This document shows, one piece after another, positions 8,701 through 13,971 of a stretch of DNA of 18,022 nucleotides (positions are counted from its first letter, which is position 1; every line of letters starts with the position of its first letter). Location of the stretch: contig CAZZCX010000020.1 of NCBI GenBank assembly GCA_964653195.1, forward strand, positions 1 through 18,022. The letters run 5' to 3'. The notes below the pieces were generated by a model, which saw only the letters and a list, made by a program, of their open reading frames with translations, had not been told where the DNA came from and did no database searches. A program made the translations under genes and the position numbers. This stretch comes from CAYMDS01 sp964653195. Lineage in GTDB: Bacteria > Patescibacteriota > Microgenomatia > Levybacterales > UBA12049.

Positions 8701-9000
8701 AAAGACATTTGCTAAATTAGGAAAAATAATAAGTATTCCATGAATAGTCGAAATGGCACCTAATAACCAGAAAACCAGAATAGGAATAGTAAGAGGACTC
8801 ACGAGTGTTACCTTTTTTTTAATCACGAAATAAGCTAATACTATAAGAGACAATACCACGATAAAGTCTTCAATCCGAATATAAACCCATGTATTTTTGA
8901 TATCCAAAAGAGGCAATTTCGGATAAAGCGGGATAAAGAAAATTAAAAATAATGTGAAAATAAAAAGTAATTTATCATTGACCCATTTAAAAAAATTCAT
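5794..9000 (-). CDS. O-antigen ligase/polymerase-like and TMTC-like GT-C fusion (1068 aa)
   Basis: Two membrane modules in one uninterrupted frame. Residues 1-560 resemble the O-antigen ligase/Wzy family: RVPSTFAGHYDLAAYL (180-195), TVSRVSFF (232-239), a large extracytoplasmic insertion (about 285-455), then FLGSGYGS (462-469) and DNNYFRLLGEVGLFG (475-489). Residues 580-1068 resemble the TMTC/DUF1736 branch of GT-C transferases: acidic GDDFTWFRWA (606-615), FYRPGSKLY (632-640), HSVSLMLHFL (656-665), GHQETIFWISSTGH (696-709), SEAAVMTPF (749-757) and SRYSYLSS (906-913). A final soluble segment (about 960-1068) follows. Ligase/Wzy proteins join lipid-linked glycans outside the membrane and GT-C enzymes use lipid-phosphate sugars, so the fusion may couple polymerisation or transfer with sugar addition. 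Neighbours overlap by 4 nt downstream and lie 5 nt away upstream. The family calls are strong; the joint activity is inference. Confidence 0.85.
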   Translation of the reverse strand: MNFFKWVNDKLLFIFTLFLIFFIPLYPKLPLLDIKNTWVYIRIEDFIVVLSLIVLAYFVIKKKVTLVSPLTIPILVFWLLGAISTIHGILIIFPNLANVFPNVAFLSYVRRLEYLSVFFLAFSSFRDKKWIKYIIFVLAGTLLLVSIYGIGQRYLGFPAYLTMNEEFAKGEPIRLSPLSRVPSTFAGHYDLAAYLVLIIPIMVSVIFGIKNWLSRFMLAVISFLGFVVMFMTVSRVSFFVLLITLGIVLFIQKRKLVFAAIPVCLILLIPLINYAPSLVSRLGSTIDEVDVLVDASSGRPIGHAKQVPSDYFKDKFIVSDYALIQEGVDTSKIDNIESSVYASSSALRSSELIYPRTTFFPDYTLLTDQVTLMVPLNVSTGESLPQGTGYINLSLSPVKRKIGYYLYEYKNELENGIENEADALLIHGNFLVKKAAAYDLSFTTRFQGEWPNAINAFMRNIFLGSGYGSISLAVDNNYFRLLGEVGLFGTIAFITIFVAAGLYLKRIYPEIDSPLVRSYVVGFCVGVSGLFLNAIFIDVFEASKVAFVLWLLMGLTIALAHIYSKEEISITKDLRKAVISTPAVVVYLLMIVIIIFSPMLSNYFVGDDFTWFRWAAEGDNILKYFTNASGFFYRPGSKLYFHFMYDIFWLNQTVYHSVSLMLHFLTALMVFLIGKKLTSDKKIPIIASFLFVAISGHQETIFWISSTGHLIAAVSTLLSLLCFIEWRRLRLLRFYLLSILSFTLSLLFSEAAVMTPFLFVFYLISRGKQELSFLKSNILSVMVLFTPLIFYGMLRFLSSSHWSGGDYNYNLMKFPLNFMGNLFGYSLLGLFGPISLSVYNQIRIFMRTEIMSLFIFLIFFAIVIYIIKRILWKKLKEIKEKTLVGFSLGFFIITLMPFLGLGNITSRYSYLSSISIVLIISLLLVKAYNYLIPQGKNIAVMSISIVIALFTLFHLIQLQEIHGDWKTAGTKAERFIIAIDELYQAHWSTEPMTMNFINIPIRSGSAWVFPVGLTDAMWLNFRNPNVTVNYISSVQEGLNSINNPRNEKVFEIDESGKLIEHKKVILLQ

Positions 9001-9005
9001 AAATT

Positions 9006-9851
9006 TTAAATTCTTATTGCTTCAGAATAAGTTTTCTTTAGATAAATATTATGAGTTAGTGTCCCGATAAAAATTAGCGATAGTGCTTTTGACCATAAAA
9101 GTATCTTTAATACAAAGTACTCTGCGATACTTTTATGTTTTTTATAAAAATACAAAAGTCCTTTATAGATATATTTAATAGCAAATGTACGGTTAGAGCT
9201 ACCCTGATTAAAATGCGTAAGTTTACTTTCAGGAAAGAAATAAGTATCAAAACCTGCAATACTAGCACGATAACACAATTCCACATCCTCCATGTACATA
9301 AAAAAATTCTCATCAAATCCTTTTAACTTTAGAAATACCTCCCGCTTAACAGCCATAAAGCCTCCACTCACCCAATCCACTTTTTTAATACTACTATTTT
9401 TTGTTGATATCTCTCCTTTGTCACCATGTATTAGCATTTTAAAAACAACTGGCAATGTATAAAACTTACCATAAGATCGCTGGGGATTTCCATTCCCATC
9501 CAATAATTGTCCACCAGCTATAGATACATATTCGTTTTTTTGCATAAATTTAATTATTTCCAAACTTAAAGAATCATATATAGTAATATCCGTATTTAAA
9601 AATAAAAAATACTCTCCTTTTGCGTTTCTACATCCTAAATTTATTCCTTTAGCAAAACCTAAATTTATTTCCGATTTGATTAGTTTTATATCTTTAAAAT
9701 CTTTTTTCAACATTTCATAACTTCCGTCTGTTGATGCATTGTCTACAACAATAATTTCAAATGTAAAGGTTGGAAAATATTTATATATAGAATTCAGGCA
9801 CTCTTTTAGTAAATTCTTGGTATTGTAACTTAATATTATGATTGATATCAT
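9006..9851 (-). CDS. GT2 family glycosyltransferase, rhamnosyltransferase-like (281 aa)
   Basis: WbbL-like GT-A enzyme. It begins MISIIILSYNTKNLLKECLN, has VDNASTDGS (36-44) for nucleotide binding, NTD (86-88) at the metal site, GGFMAVKRE (163-171) and YMEDVELCYRA (186-196) with the ED pair at 188-189, and H213 in the LTHFNQGSS segment. A hydrophobic stretch at about 245-265 may anchor the C-terminus to the membrane. It is related to, but clearly divergent from, the GT2 enzyme at 2078-2980, so the two probably add different residues. The stop lies 5 nt upstream of the fusion gene. Upstream of the start is a poly-T tract and the 15-bp repeat pair at 9866-9895. The sugar specificity is not determinable. 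Confidence 0.88.
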   Translation of the reverse strand: MISIIILSYNTKNLLKECLNSIYKYFPTFTFEIIVVDNASTDGSYEMLKKDFKDIKLIKSEINLGFAKGINLGCRNAKGEYFLFLNTDITIYDSLSLEIIKFMQKNEYVSIAGGQLLDGNGNPQRSYGKFYTLPVVFKMLIHGDKGEISTKNSSIKKVDWVSGGFMAVKREVFLKLKGFDENFFMYMEDVELCYRASIAGFDTYFFPESKLTHFNQGSSNRTFAIKYIYKGLLYFYKKHKSIAEYFVLKILLWSKALSLIFIGTLTHNIYLKKTYSEAIRI

Positions 9852-9865
9852 TTTTTTTTATTATT

Positions 9866-9895
9866 TTATTAACGGGTTGTTTATCAACGAGTTAT
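9866..9895. repeat. Direct pair of 15-bp intergenic repeat units
   Basis: TTATTAACGGGTTGT (9866-9880) is followed at once by TTATCAACGAGTTAT (9881-9895), three differences in 15. The pair fills part of the 89-bp gap (9852-9940) between the acyltransferase and GT2 genes. The 12-mer TTAACGGGTTGT here (9869-9880) recurs exactly at 12791-12802, and AACGAGTTAT (9886-9895) recurs on the minus strand at 12829-12838. No gene lies between the units at this site. The rest of the gap holds only an AT-only hairpin (9907-9922). Confidence 0.75.
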
Positions 9896-9940
9896 AAAAC
9901 AAGACCTATTAATTTGTTAATAATTTAAGTATAAATAAAA

Positions 9941-10546
9941 CTATCTAAACCAAGCAGCTCTTCCTAAAATATAATGTGGATCTTTATTCTTTCTTTCACC
10001 AATAAATTTAGCTGGTACTCCACCAACTATCTCAAATGCACCAACGGACTTTGTAACTACAGCTCCAGCACCAATGACACAACCTTTACCTAGAGTTACA
10101 CCTGGTAAAATAATAGCTCTCGGTCCTATAAAGACATAATCTTCGATGATAACTGGTGCTTTTATGACTGATTCTACTGCAGAGAAATGTTCGGAGTGGA
10201 TATTATGCTCTGAATTATAAATCATCACATTTGATGCAATGTCTACATGATGACCTATGCTTAATTTATCTCTACCATCTAATACAGCATATTCGCCAAT
10301 TATAGTATCTGTGCCAATTGTAATATTAGACGGATCATAAAATCGTGCATACATATGTATGACTGATCCTTTATCTATTTTAATTCCAGCCATACGATAA
10401 GCTAATCTTCGAAAATGATGAGACGGAATACACCCAAAGAGGTGTAATTTATATACTATAAACTCTCGCCATATTGTAGACAGTCGACTTTTTAATTTTA
10501 TAAGTAAATCTAAGCTTGACAAATTTTTACCGGTTTTATCTTTCAT
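9941..10546 (-). CDS. Left-handed beta-helix acyltransferase, LacA/WcaF-like (201 aa)
   Basis: Hexapeptide-repeat acyltransferase. Residues 1-50 form a helical lead-in. Hexapeptide turns run from about 56 to 180, for example ITIGTDTIIGEYAVLDGRD (75-93), VIIEDYVFIGPRAII (132-146), LGKGCVIGAGAVVTKSV (152-168) and VGGVPAKFIGER (174-185). The likely catalytic histidine is H114 in YNSEHNIH, the position used by maltose and galactoside acetyltransferases. Such enzymes transfer an acetyl group from acetyl-CoA to a sugar hydroxyl, working as trimers in the cytosol. The N-terminal extension and the YRMAGIKI segment (50-57) are typical of the polysaccharide-cluster subgroup. Among glycosyltransferase genes, the natural role is O-acetylation of a glycan intermediate. 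A related acyl group cannot be excluded. Confidence 0.88.
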   Translation of the reverse strand: MKDKTGKNLSSLDLLIKLKSRLSTIWREFIVYKLHLFGCIPSHHFRRLAYRMAGIKIDKGSVIHMYARFYDPSNITIGTDTIIGEYAVLDGRDKLSIGHHVDIASNVMIYNSEHNIHSEHFSAVESVIKAPVIIEDYVFIGPRAIILPGVTLGKGCVIGAGAVVTKSVGAFEIVGGVPAKFIGERKNKDPHYILGRAAWFR

Positions 10547-10607
10547 ATATTTTAATGTCTTAAAAACGAATGAAAATTCTCACTCTTTAACTCCTTTATA
10601 ATTAATA

Positions 10608-11753
10608 TTACAATTTAGTTACTTCTTCCAAAACTGTAAGAGTTTCTTTAGCCGTTTTCTCCCAACTGAATTTAGATGCCTGCTTTATTCCTTTCTCTAT
10701 CAATTCCCCTCTTAATTTCTGATTACCTGCTATTTTTTTCAACTTATCTGTAATGTCATCAACATCAAGTGGATCAACATAAAGCGCTGCATCCCCTCCA
10801 GCCTCAGGCATACTTGAAACATTACTAGTGATGACAGGACATCCATACTTCATAGCTTCAAGAATAGGGAGACCAAATCCTTCATATAGACTAGGCAAGA
10901 CAAAACATATTGCTCCTTTATATAGTAGCGGTAGATCTTCATCAGGTACAAAATCCAAAAACAAAACTTTATCTTTAATACCAAGGTTTTCAGGTGTATT
11001 TATAATTGATTCATAAAGCCAGCCTTTTTTGCCAACTATCACAAGCTGAATATCATGATAATTCTTATCTTCAATGAGTTTGGAGTATGCTTTTATGAGC
11101 CGTTCAATATTTTTTCTAGGCTGAATTGTCCCTACAAAGAGTATGTATCTTTTATTTATCTGATATCTGACCTGTAACTCGCTCATCGGGTAAACGTGCG
11201 GAATGAGATCAACAACAGGTTTGACGCCTGGATAGGCTATAAAAACCCGGTTTTCTGGTATTCCGTACAATTTAATTATATCATTTTTACTTGATTTGCT
11301 GATCGTTATTACTGCCTTTGCATTTTTTATAGAATAATTTGTCCAGTTTTTCAGTTGATACAAATCTGTTTCCTTAAAAAGTTCAGGGTAATGATAGTAT
11401 GAAAGATCCATCACTGAGATAACTGTAGGTACTGGAGAAAAACGGGGCGCGTAATGCGACGGAGTGAAGAAAATATCAGGTCGCGGACGATTCAAATATA
11501 AATCTAAAGGTAATCTCCATTGAGTCCAAAGTTTCCTAGGCCCAAATACTCTATAACGAAAATTATCAGAATTTTCTGGCATCTGACTATTAGGTTTATT
11601 TTTTAGATAAACCTGAAATTTAAGCCCCTGCCTGCTGGCAGACAAGGTTGGATCTTGAAACTTTGCGAATTGCAATATTAATTCGTAGGCAAACTCTCCT
11701 ATTCCTACTTTTTTTTCTATATTTGCTTCATTGCCATCTATACCTATATTCAT
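10608..11753 (-). CDS. GT4 family glycosyltransferase with in-frame repeat insertion (381 aa)
   Basis: GT-B enzyme, mannosyltransferase-like. MNIGIDGNEANIEKKVGIGE holds the glycine loop (VGIGEFAYE, 16-24); MDLSYYHYPE (115-124) is typical of the first domain; YILFVGTIQPRKN (203-215) starts the second; EX7E is intact (E291 and E299 in EGFGLPILE), followed by SMPEAGGDAALYVDP (314-328). Residues about 34-43 (DPTLSASRQG) interrupt the strand that normally continues into FQVYLKN. They are encoded across a GC-rich palindrome (11625-11648) and look like an inserted repeat. Because the insertion is in frame and in a surface loop, the enzyme is probably functional. Fourteen bases separate this gene from the S23-like gene upstream. 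Substrates are unknown. Confidence 0.9.
   Translation of the reverse strand: MNIGIDGNEANIEKKVGIGEFAYELILQFAKFQDPTLSASRQGLKFQVYLKNKPNSQMPENSDNFRYRVFGPRKLWTQWRLPLDLYLNRPRPDIFFTPSHYAPRFSPVPTVISVMDLSYYHYPELFKETDLYQLKNWTNYSIKNAKAVITISKSSKNDIIKLYGIPENRVFIAYPGVKPVVDLIPHVYPMSELQVRYQINKRYILFVGTIQPRKNIERLIKAYSKLIEDKNYHDIQLVIVGKKGWLYESIINTPENLGIKDKVLFLDFVPDEDLPLLYKGAICFVLPSLYEGFGLPILEAMKYGCPVITSNVSSMPEAGGDAALYVDPLDVDDITDKLKKIAGNQKLRGELIEKGIKQASKFSWEKTAKETLTVLEEVTKL
11625..11648. repeat. GC-rich palindromic repeat inserted in a coding region
   Basis: The core TGCCTGCTGGCAGACA (11629-11644) is a near-perfect palindrome, flanked by CCCC on one side and AGG on the other, and is strikingly GC-rich for this window. 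Read on the minus strand it encodes LSASRQ(G). It differs by two transitions from TGCCTGCCGGCAGGCA, a palindrome I recall as dispersed in CPR genomes and translating there as PAGRQ-like peptides. That resemblance is from memory. Confidence 0.7.
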
Positions 11754-11757
11754 AAAA

Positions 11758-11787
11758 TTATTACGTGTTATTTATTAACGTGTTTAA
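11758..11787. repeat. Direct pair of 14-16-bp repeat units at the 3' end of the S23-like gene
   Basis: TTATTACGTGTTAT (11758-11771) is followed by TTATTAACGTGTTTAA (11772-11787). They match the 15-bp unit seen at 9866-9895, with T in the variable middle position. The second unit overlaps the last codons and the stop of the S23-like gene. It also forms an inverted repeat with the unit beyond that gene's start (12169-12184): 14 of 16 positions agree. Confidence 0.65.
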
Positions 11788-12163
11788 ATTCTTTATTTTT
11801 TCTTTTTAGCTCCAAATATGAGATAAATTTACCAATCTGACTTGATAAGTTTACCATTTTATTAGAAGTTAACTTAAGTTCTTCATCAGTTATATAATTA
11901 AGCGTATGTGCAATTATTAGTTGCGCTCGGGCTTCTCCTGCTGAACCTTTCGAAATTTTTAGATATCGTATTAGTTCATTATTATTATTTTTCTCAAAGC
12001 CTTCAACAATATTGGAGCTAATTGAAATTACAGCTCTTCTTATCTGATCTCTTAATATATAATCTTTGCTTAATAAACCTTGTGCGCTTCTATCATAAAC
12101 TTCGCGAACAAGCTCAATACTTAGCTTCCAAATCTCTAAATCCTCAAAATTCTTGATGGTCAT
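11768..12163 (-). CDS. Four-helix-bundle protein, S23/IVS-encoded family (131 aa)
   Basis: The sequence fits the small four-helix-bundle family first named for the protein encoded in Leptospira 23S rRNA intervening sequences, whose fold is shared with the Avd protein of diversity-generating retroelements. Diagnostic segments are NFEDLEIWKLSIELV (5-19), RDQIRRAVISISSNIVEGF (38-56), ELIRYLKISKGSAGEARAQL (63-82) and a final helix with SSQIGKFISYLE (106-117). Length is normal for the family. The cellular role is not established; the basic, helical character suggests nucleic-acid or protein binding. It has no obvious link to glycan synthesis and separates two GT4 genes. The ATG lies directly against one repeat unit and the stop lies within another, so it looks like the cargo of a small inserted cassette rather than an original operon member. 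Confidence 0.9.
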   Translation of the reverse strand: MTIKNFEDLEIWKLSIELVREVYDRSAQGLLSKDYILRDQIRRAVISISSNIVEGFEKNNNNELIRYLKISKGSAGEARAQLIIAHTLNYITDEELKLTSNKMVNLSSQIGKFISYLELKRKNKEFKHVNK

Positions 12164-12184
12164 AACCCGTTAACTCGTTAATAA
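12164..12184. repeat. Repeat units at the 5' end of the S23-like gene
   Basis: Read on the minus strand: TTATTAACGAGTTAACGGG, then the bases leading into the ATG. It contains one full unit with GAG in the middle and an overlapping second core with GGG, an 8-bp step. It is inverted relative to 11772-11787. Just beyond it is AATAAACAATAAG, which resembles the heptamer of 3032-3077 and then runs into the N gap. Confidence 0.7.
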
Positions 12185-12192
12185 ACAATAAG

Positions 12193-12292
12193 NNNNNNNN
12201 NNNNNNNNNNNNNNNNNNNNNNNNNNNNNNNNNNNNNNNNNNNNNNNNNNNNNNNNNNNNNNNNNNNNNNNNNNNNNNNNNNNNNNNNNNNN
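12193..12292. other. Assembly gap (100 N)
   Basis: Exactly 100 undetermined bases, the customary placeholder for a scaffold gap of unknown length. The GT4 gene at its right edge has lost its whole second domain (about 200 codons, 600 bp), which cannot fit into 100 bases. Real missing sequence is therefore probably longer than shown, unless the gene is truly truncated. The repeat units at its left edge may have caused the assembly break. Confidence 0.95.
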
Positions 12293-12775
12293 TGCATCCC
12301 TTTTCGTAGCTTCAGATATGCATATAATTTTATCGCATTCTTTCTTTACCCACTTAAGACGTCTTTTTTGTGTTTCAATTATTTTACTTGCAGTCTCTTG
12401 AGGGTATTTGAAAATTACTAAATCGTAAAGAATCGTCACATTTTTTGCATTCCTAACAGGAGGCTGAGTCCAGTCAGAGGAAATAAAAACATCTACATTC
12501 CCGATAAACCTCTCTATAGAAAGAACATGCATTTTATTCCATAAGATATCAAGTATACTTGGCGGGATTGGGAAAATCTTAAATTTTATATTTTTATTAT
12601 GCTTATACTTTATACCCAGTACTTTATACTCAGTACTATTGCGCAATGAAGATCCAAAAAATATATACTCGTTTTGAGTATCGTGCTCTATCATCTCGGA
12701 AAGCAGGTTTTCTATAAAAGCTGCTACCCCTGTACCTTTATACGCCATTTGGGAAATATCGATTCCAATCCTCAT
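12293..12775 (-). CDS. GT4 glycosyltransferase, N-terminal part only (runs into gap)
   Basis: 161 codons from the ATG at 12773-12775 to the gap edge. MRIGIDISQMAYKGTGVAAF has the GT4 glycine loop (KGTGVAAF, 13-20). SSDWTQPP (99-106), LYDLVIFKYPQET (116-128) and CISEATKRDA (152-161) follow the usual order of the acceptor-binding domain. The donor domain with EX7E is absent from the known sequence. The frame between the gap and 12170 reads YCLLTS and stops; this is not glycosyltransferase sequence and should not be joined to the gene. It is probably a full-length GT4 enzyme whose second half lies in the unsequenced gap. Codons for residues 47-58 coincide with a 7-bp-periodic stretch (12603-12637). 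The gene starts a new group after the terminator-like hairpin at 12846-12878. Confidence 0.85.
12603..12637. repeat. Degenerate heptamer repeat inside a GT4 gene
   Basis: Five consecutive 7-mers: TTATACT, TTATACC, CAGTACT, TTATACT, CAGTACT. Equivalently, TTTATACCCAGTAC (12609-12622) is repeated as TTTATACTCAGTAC (12623-12636) with one change. It encodes part of STEYKVLGIKYK in the first domain of the GT4 fragment, in a region expected to be a variable loop. The total of 35 bases is not a multiple of three, so copy-number change here would usually break the frame. Confidence 0.6.
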
Positions 12776-12790
12776 ATTTTTAATTGTTTT

Positions 12791-12840
12791 TTAACGGGTT
12801 GTCAGTACGATTTAGTACTTTCATCTCAATAACTCGTTAA
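12791..12840. repeat. Inverted pair of repeat units forming a nested hairpin
   Basis: TTAACGGGTT (12791-12800) pairs with AACTCGTTAA (12831-12840): ten pairs including one G-T. The enclosed 30 bases contain a second perfect stem, AGTAC (12804-12808) with GTACT (12815-12819), around a six-base loop. It lies in the 224-bp gap (12776-12999) just upstream of the GT4 start, so it would fall in the leader if transcription begins above it. The two outer arms are members of the same 15-bp repeat family as 9866-9895. Confidence 0.75.
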
Positions 12841-12845
12841 TATGT

Positions 12846-12878
12846 AAAAAAATACTACTATTTTTATTAGCGTAGTAT
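12846..12878 (-). terminator. Weak intrinsic terminator-like hairpin
   Basis: On the minus strand a 7-bp stem (ATACTAC at 12872-12878 with GTAGTAT at 12852-12858) encloses a 13-base loop and is followed by six T (12846-12851). It lies about 120 nt after the stop of the GT2 gene at 13000. The stem is short and AT-rich, so termination may be partial. Position and T-tract fit a boundary between the upstream group (18022-13000) and the group starting at 12775. Confidence 0.45.
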
Positions 12879-12999
12879 AAATAGTGAATAATTGAAAGTA
12901 GAAGAAAACGGATAAATAACATAATATTATCGATATTTAGAAATCTCATTGTGAAATTATCTGTATAATAAACACCGATCAAATAAATTATCACCTTAA

Positions 13000-13929
13000 T
13001 TAAATGGAGGAATACTTTAGCGGAGCAACTTTAATCTCCTTTTGAGAGGTACTCACAATTAATTCACCAATAAATCCTGTAAAGAAGGTTTGCAAACCGC
13101 TGATAACTAAAAGGACTCCAAACATAAGTAATGGTCTTCCTCCAATTGAAACGCCTGTTATTATTTTTAGTAAACTTAAATAGGTGAGGATAGAGAAACC
13201 CATTAGGCTTAAAATCGACCCGACAGGACCAAAAAAATGCAATGGTCTTTTGCCGTATTTGACCAAGAAAAGCATAGTGAAAATATCAGGAAGGTCTTTC
13301 CATACCTTGGAAAAACCGTATTTAGACTTTCCAAATTTTCTCTTCTCATGTACTACAACTACCTCATCTACGGAAAATCCTTGATCTACCAATAGAAGAG
13401 GAATAAAACGATGTTGGCCTCCATATAGTCTTAAACTTTTTGCAGCCTCAACTTTATATACTTTCAATCCACAATTATAGTCATGAAGCCGAACGCTAAA
13501 TAACTTTCCAGTAAAATAATTAAATAAATAAGATATTACAATCATTCGTGATTTATCCTTACGATTTTTCCTCCAACCGGATACCATATCCAAATGTTCT
13601 TTTTGTAATTTTTCTAGAAGTTTGTGTATTTCTGAAGGCTTATCTTGCAAATCCGCATCAAGAGTAACTACGTATTCACCTATTGCTTTTTGAAAACCAG
13701 CTGTAAGTGCGTAAGCCTTACCCTGATTTTTTCGAAATGAAAATATACGAACAGCACTATCTTTACTTTCAAGTTCTTTCAATATTTCTAAAGAGTTATC
13801 ACTTGAACCATCATCCACGAATATGATTTCATACTTTTCTGATACCTTTCTCAGTTCAGCTATTAGCTCACTGTAGAATGCCTGAAGTGATTCTTCTTCA
13901 TTATAGACCGGAATTACAATACTGAACAT
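13000..13929 (-). CDS. GT2 polyprenyl-phosphate glycosyltransferase, DPM1/GtrB-like (309 aa)
   Basis: Enzyme expected to transfer a sugar from a nucleotide donor to undecaprenyl phosphate on the cytosolic face. FSIVIPVYNEEESL (2-15), VDDGSSDNS (38-46) and the metal-binding DADLQD (91-96) are classical for this branch, as are SGWRKNRKDK (117-126), the DYNCGLKVYK segment (150-159), RFIPLLL (174-180) and HEKRKFGKSKYGFSK (194-208). Two membrane helices close the protein (about 232-255 and 268-295), the GtrB/ArnC-like layout. The adjacent GT-C gene upstream (13972-15249) and the GT-C genes at 4352-9000 are natural users of its lipid-linked product. The gap to the upstream gene is 42 nt and contains a -10-like sequence. 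The sugar (glucose, mannose or other) is not determined. Confidence 0.92.
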   Translation of the reverse strand: MFSIVIPVYNEEESLQAFYSELIAELRKVSEKYEIIFVDDGSSDNSLEILKELESKDSAVRIFSFRKNQGKAYALTAGFQKAIGEYVVTLDADLQDKPSEIHKLLEKLQKEHLDMVSGWRKNRKDKSRMIVISYLFNYFTGKLFSVRLHDYNCGLKVYKVEAAKSLRLYGGQHRFIPLLLVDQGFSVDEVVVVHEKRKFGKSKYGFSKVWKDLPDIFTMLFLVKYGKRPLHFFGPVGSILSLMGFSILTYLSLLKIITGVSIGGRPLLMFGVLLVISGLQTFFTGFIGELIVSTSQKEIKVAPLKYSSI

Positions 13930-13935
13930 GTTTAC

Positions 13936-13941
13936 ATTATA
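13936..13941 (-). promoter_or_regulatory. Candidate -10 element close to a start codon
   Basis: On the minus strand TATAAT (13936-13941), preceded by TTTTGA, lies only six bases before the ATG of the GT2 gene (13927-13929). If used, transcription would begin at or next to the start codon, giving a leaderless mRNA. No good -35 is seen at the usual distance, and such AT-rich hexamers arise by chance. Confidence 0.25.
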
Positions 13942-13971
13942 TCAAAACGCCTTTATTTATAGGAAATTAGA

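Noticed and set aside
9107..9316. A 69-codon frame on the minus strand inside the GT2 gene at 9006-9851
   Set aside because: It is an alternative frame of the same strand, within the conserved GT2 coding region, and has no family resemblance.
9907..9922. Hairpin TATTAA-TTTG-TTAATA as a terminator
   Set aside because: The stem contains only A-T pairs and no clear T-tract follows it on the minus strand; chance is likely at this base composition.
11768..12163. Diversity-generating retroelement (Avd-like accessory protein)
   Set aside because: No reverse transcriptase, template repeat or variable repeat is seen. The motifs fit the general S23 four-helix-bundle family better.
12170..12292. Continuation of the GT4 reading frame through the N gap to a stop at 12170
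   Set aside because: The frame across N is artificial. The six residues after the gap (YCLLTS) are not glycosyltransferase sequence.
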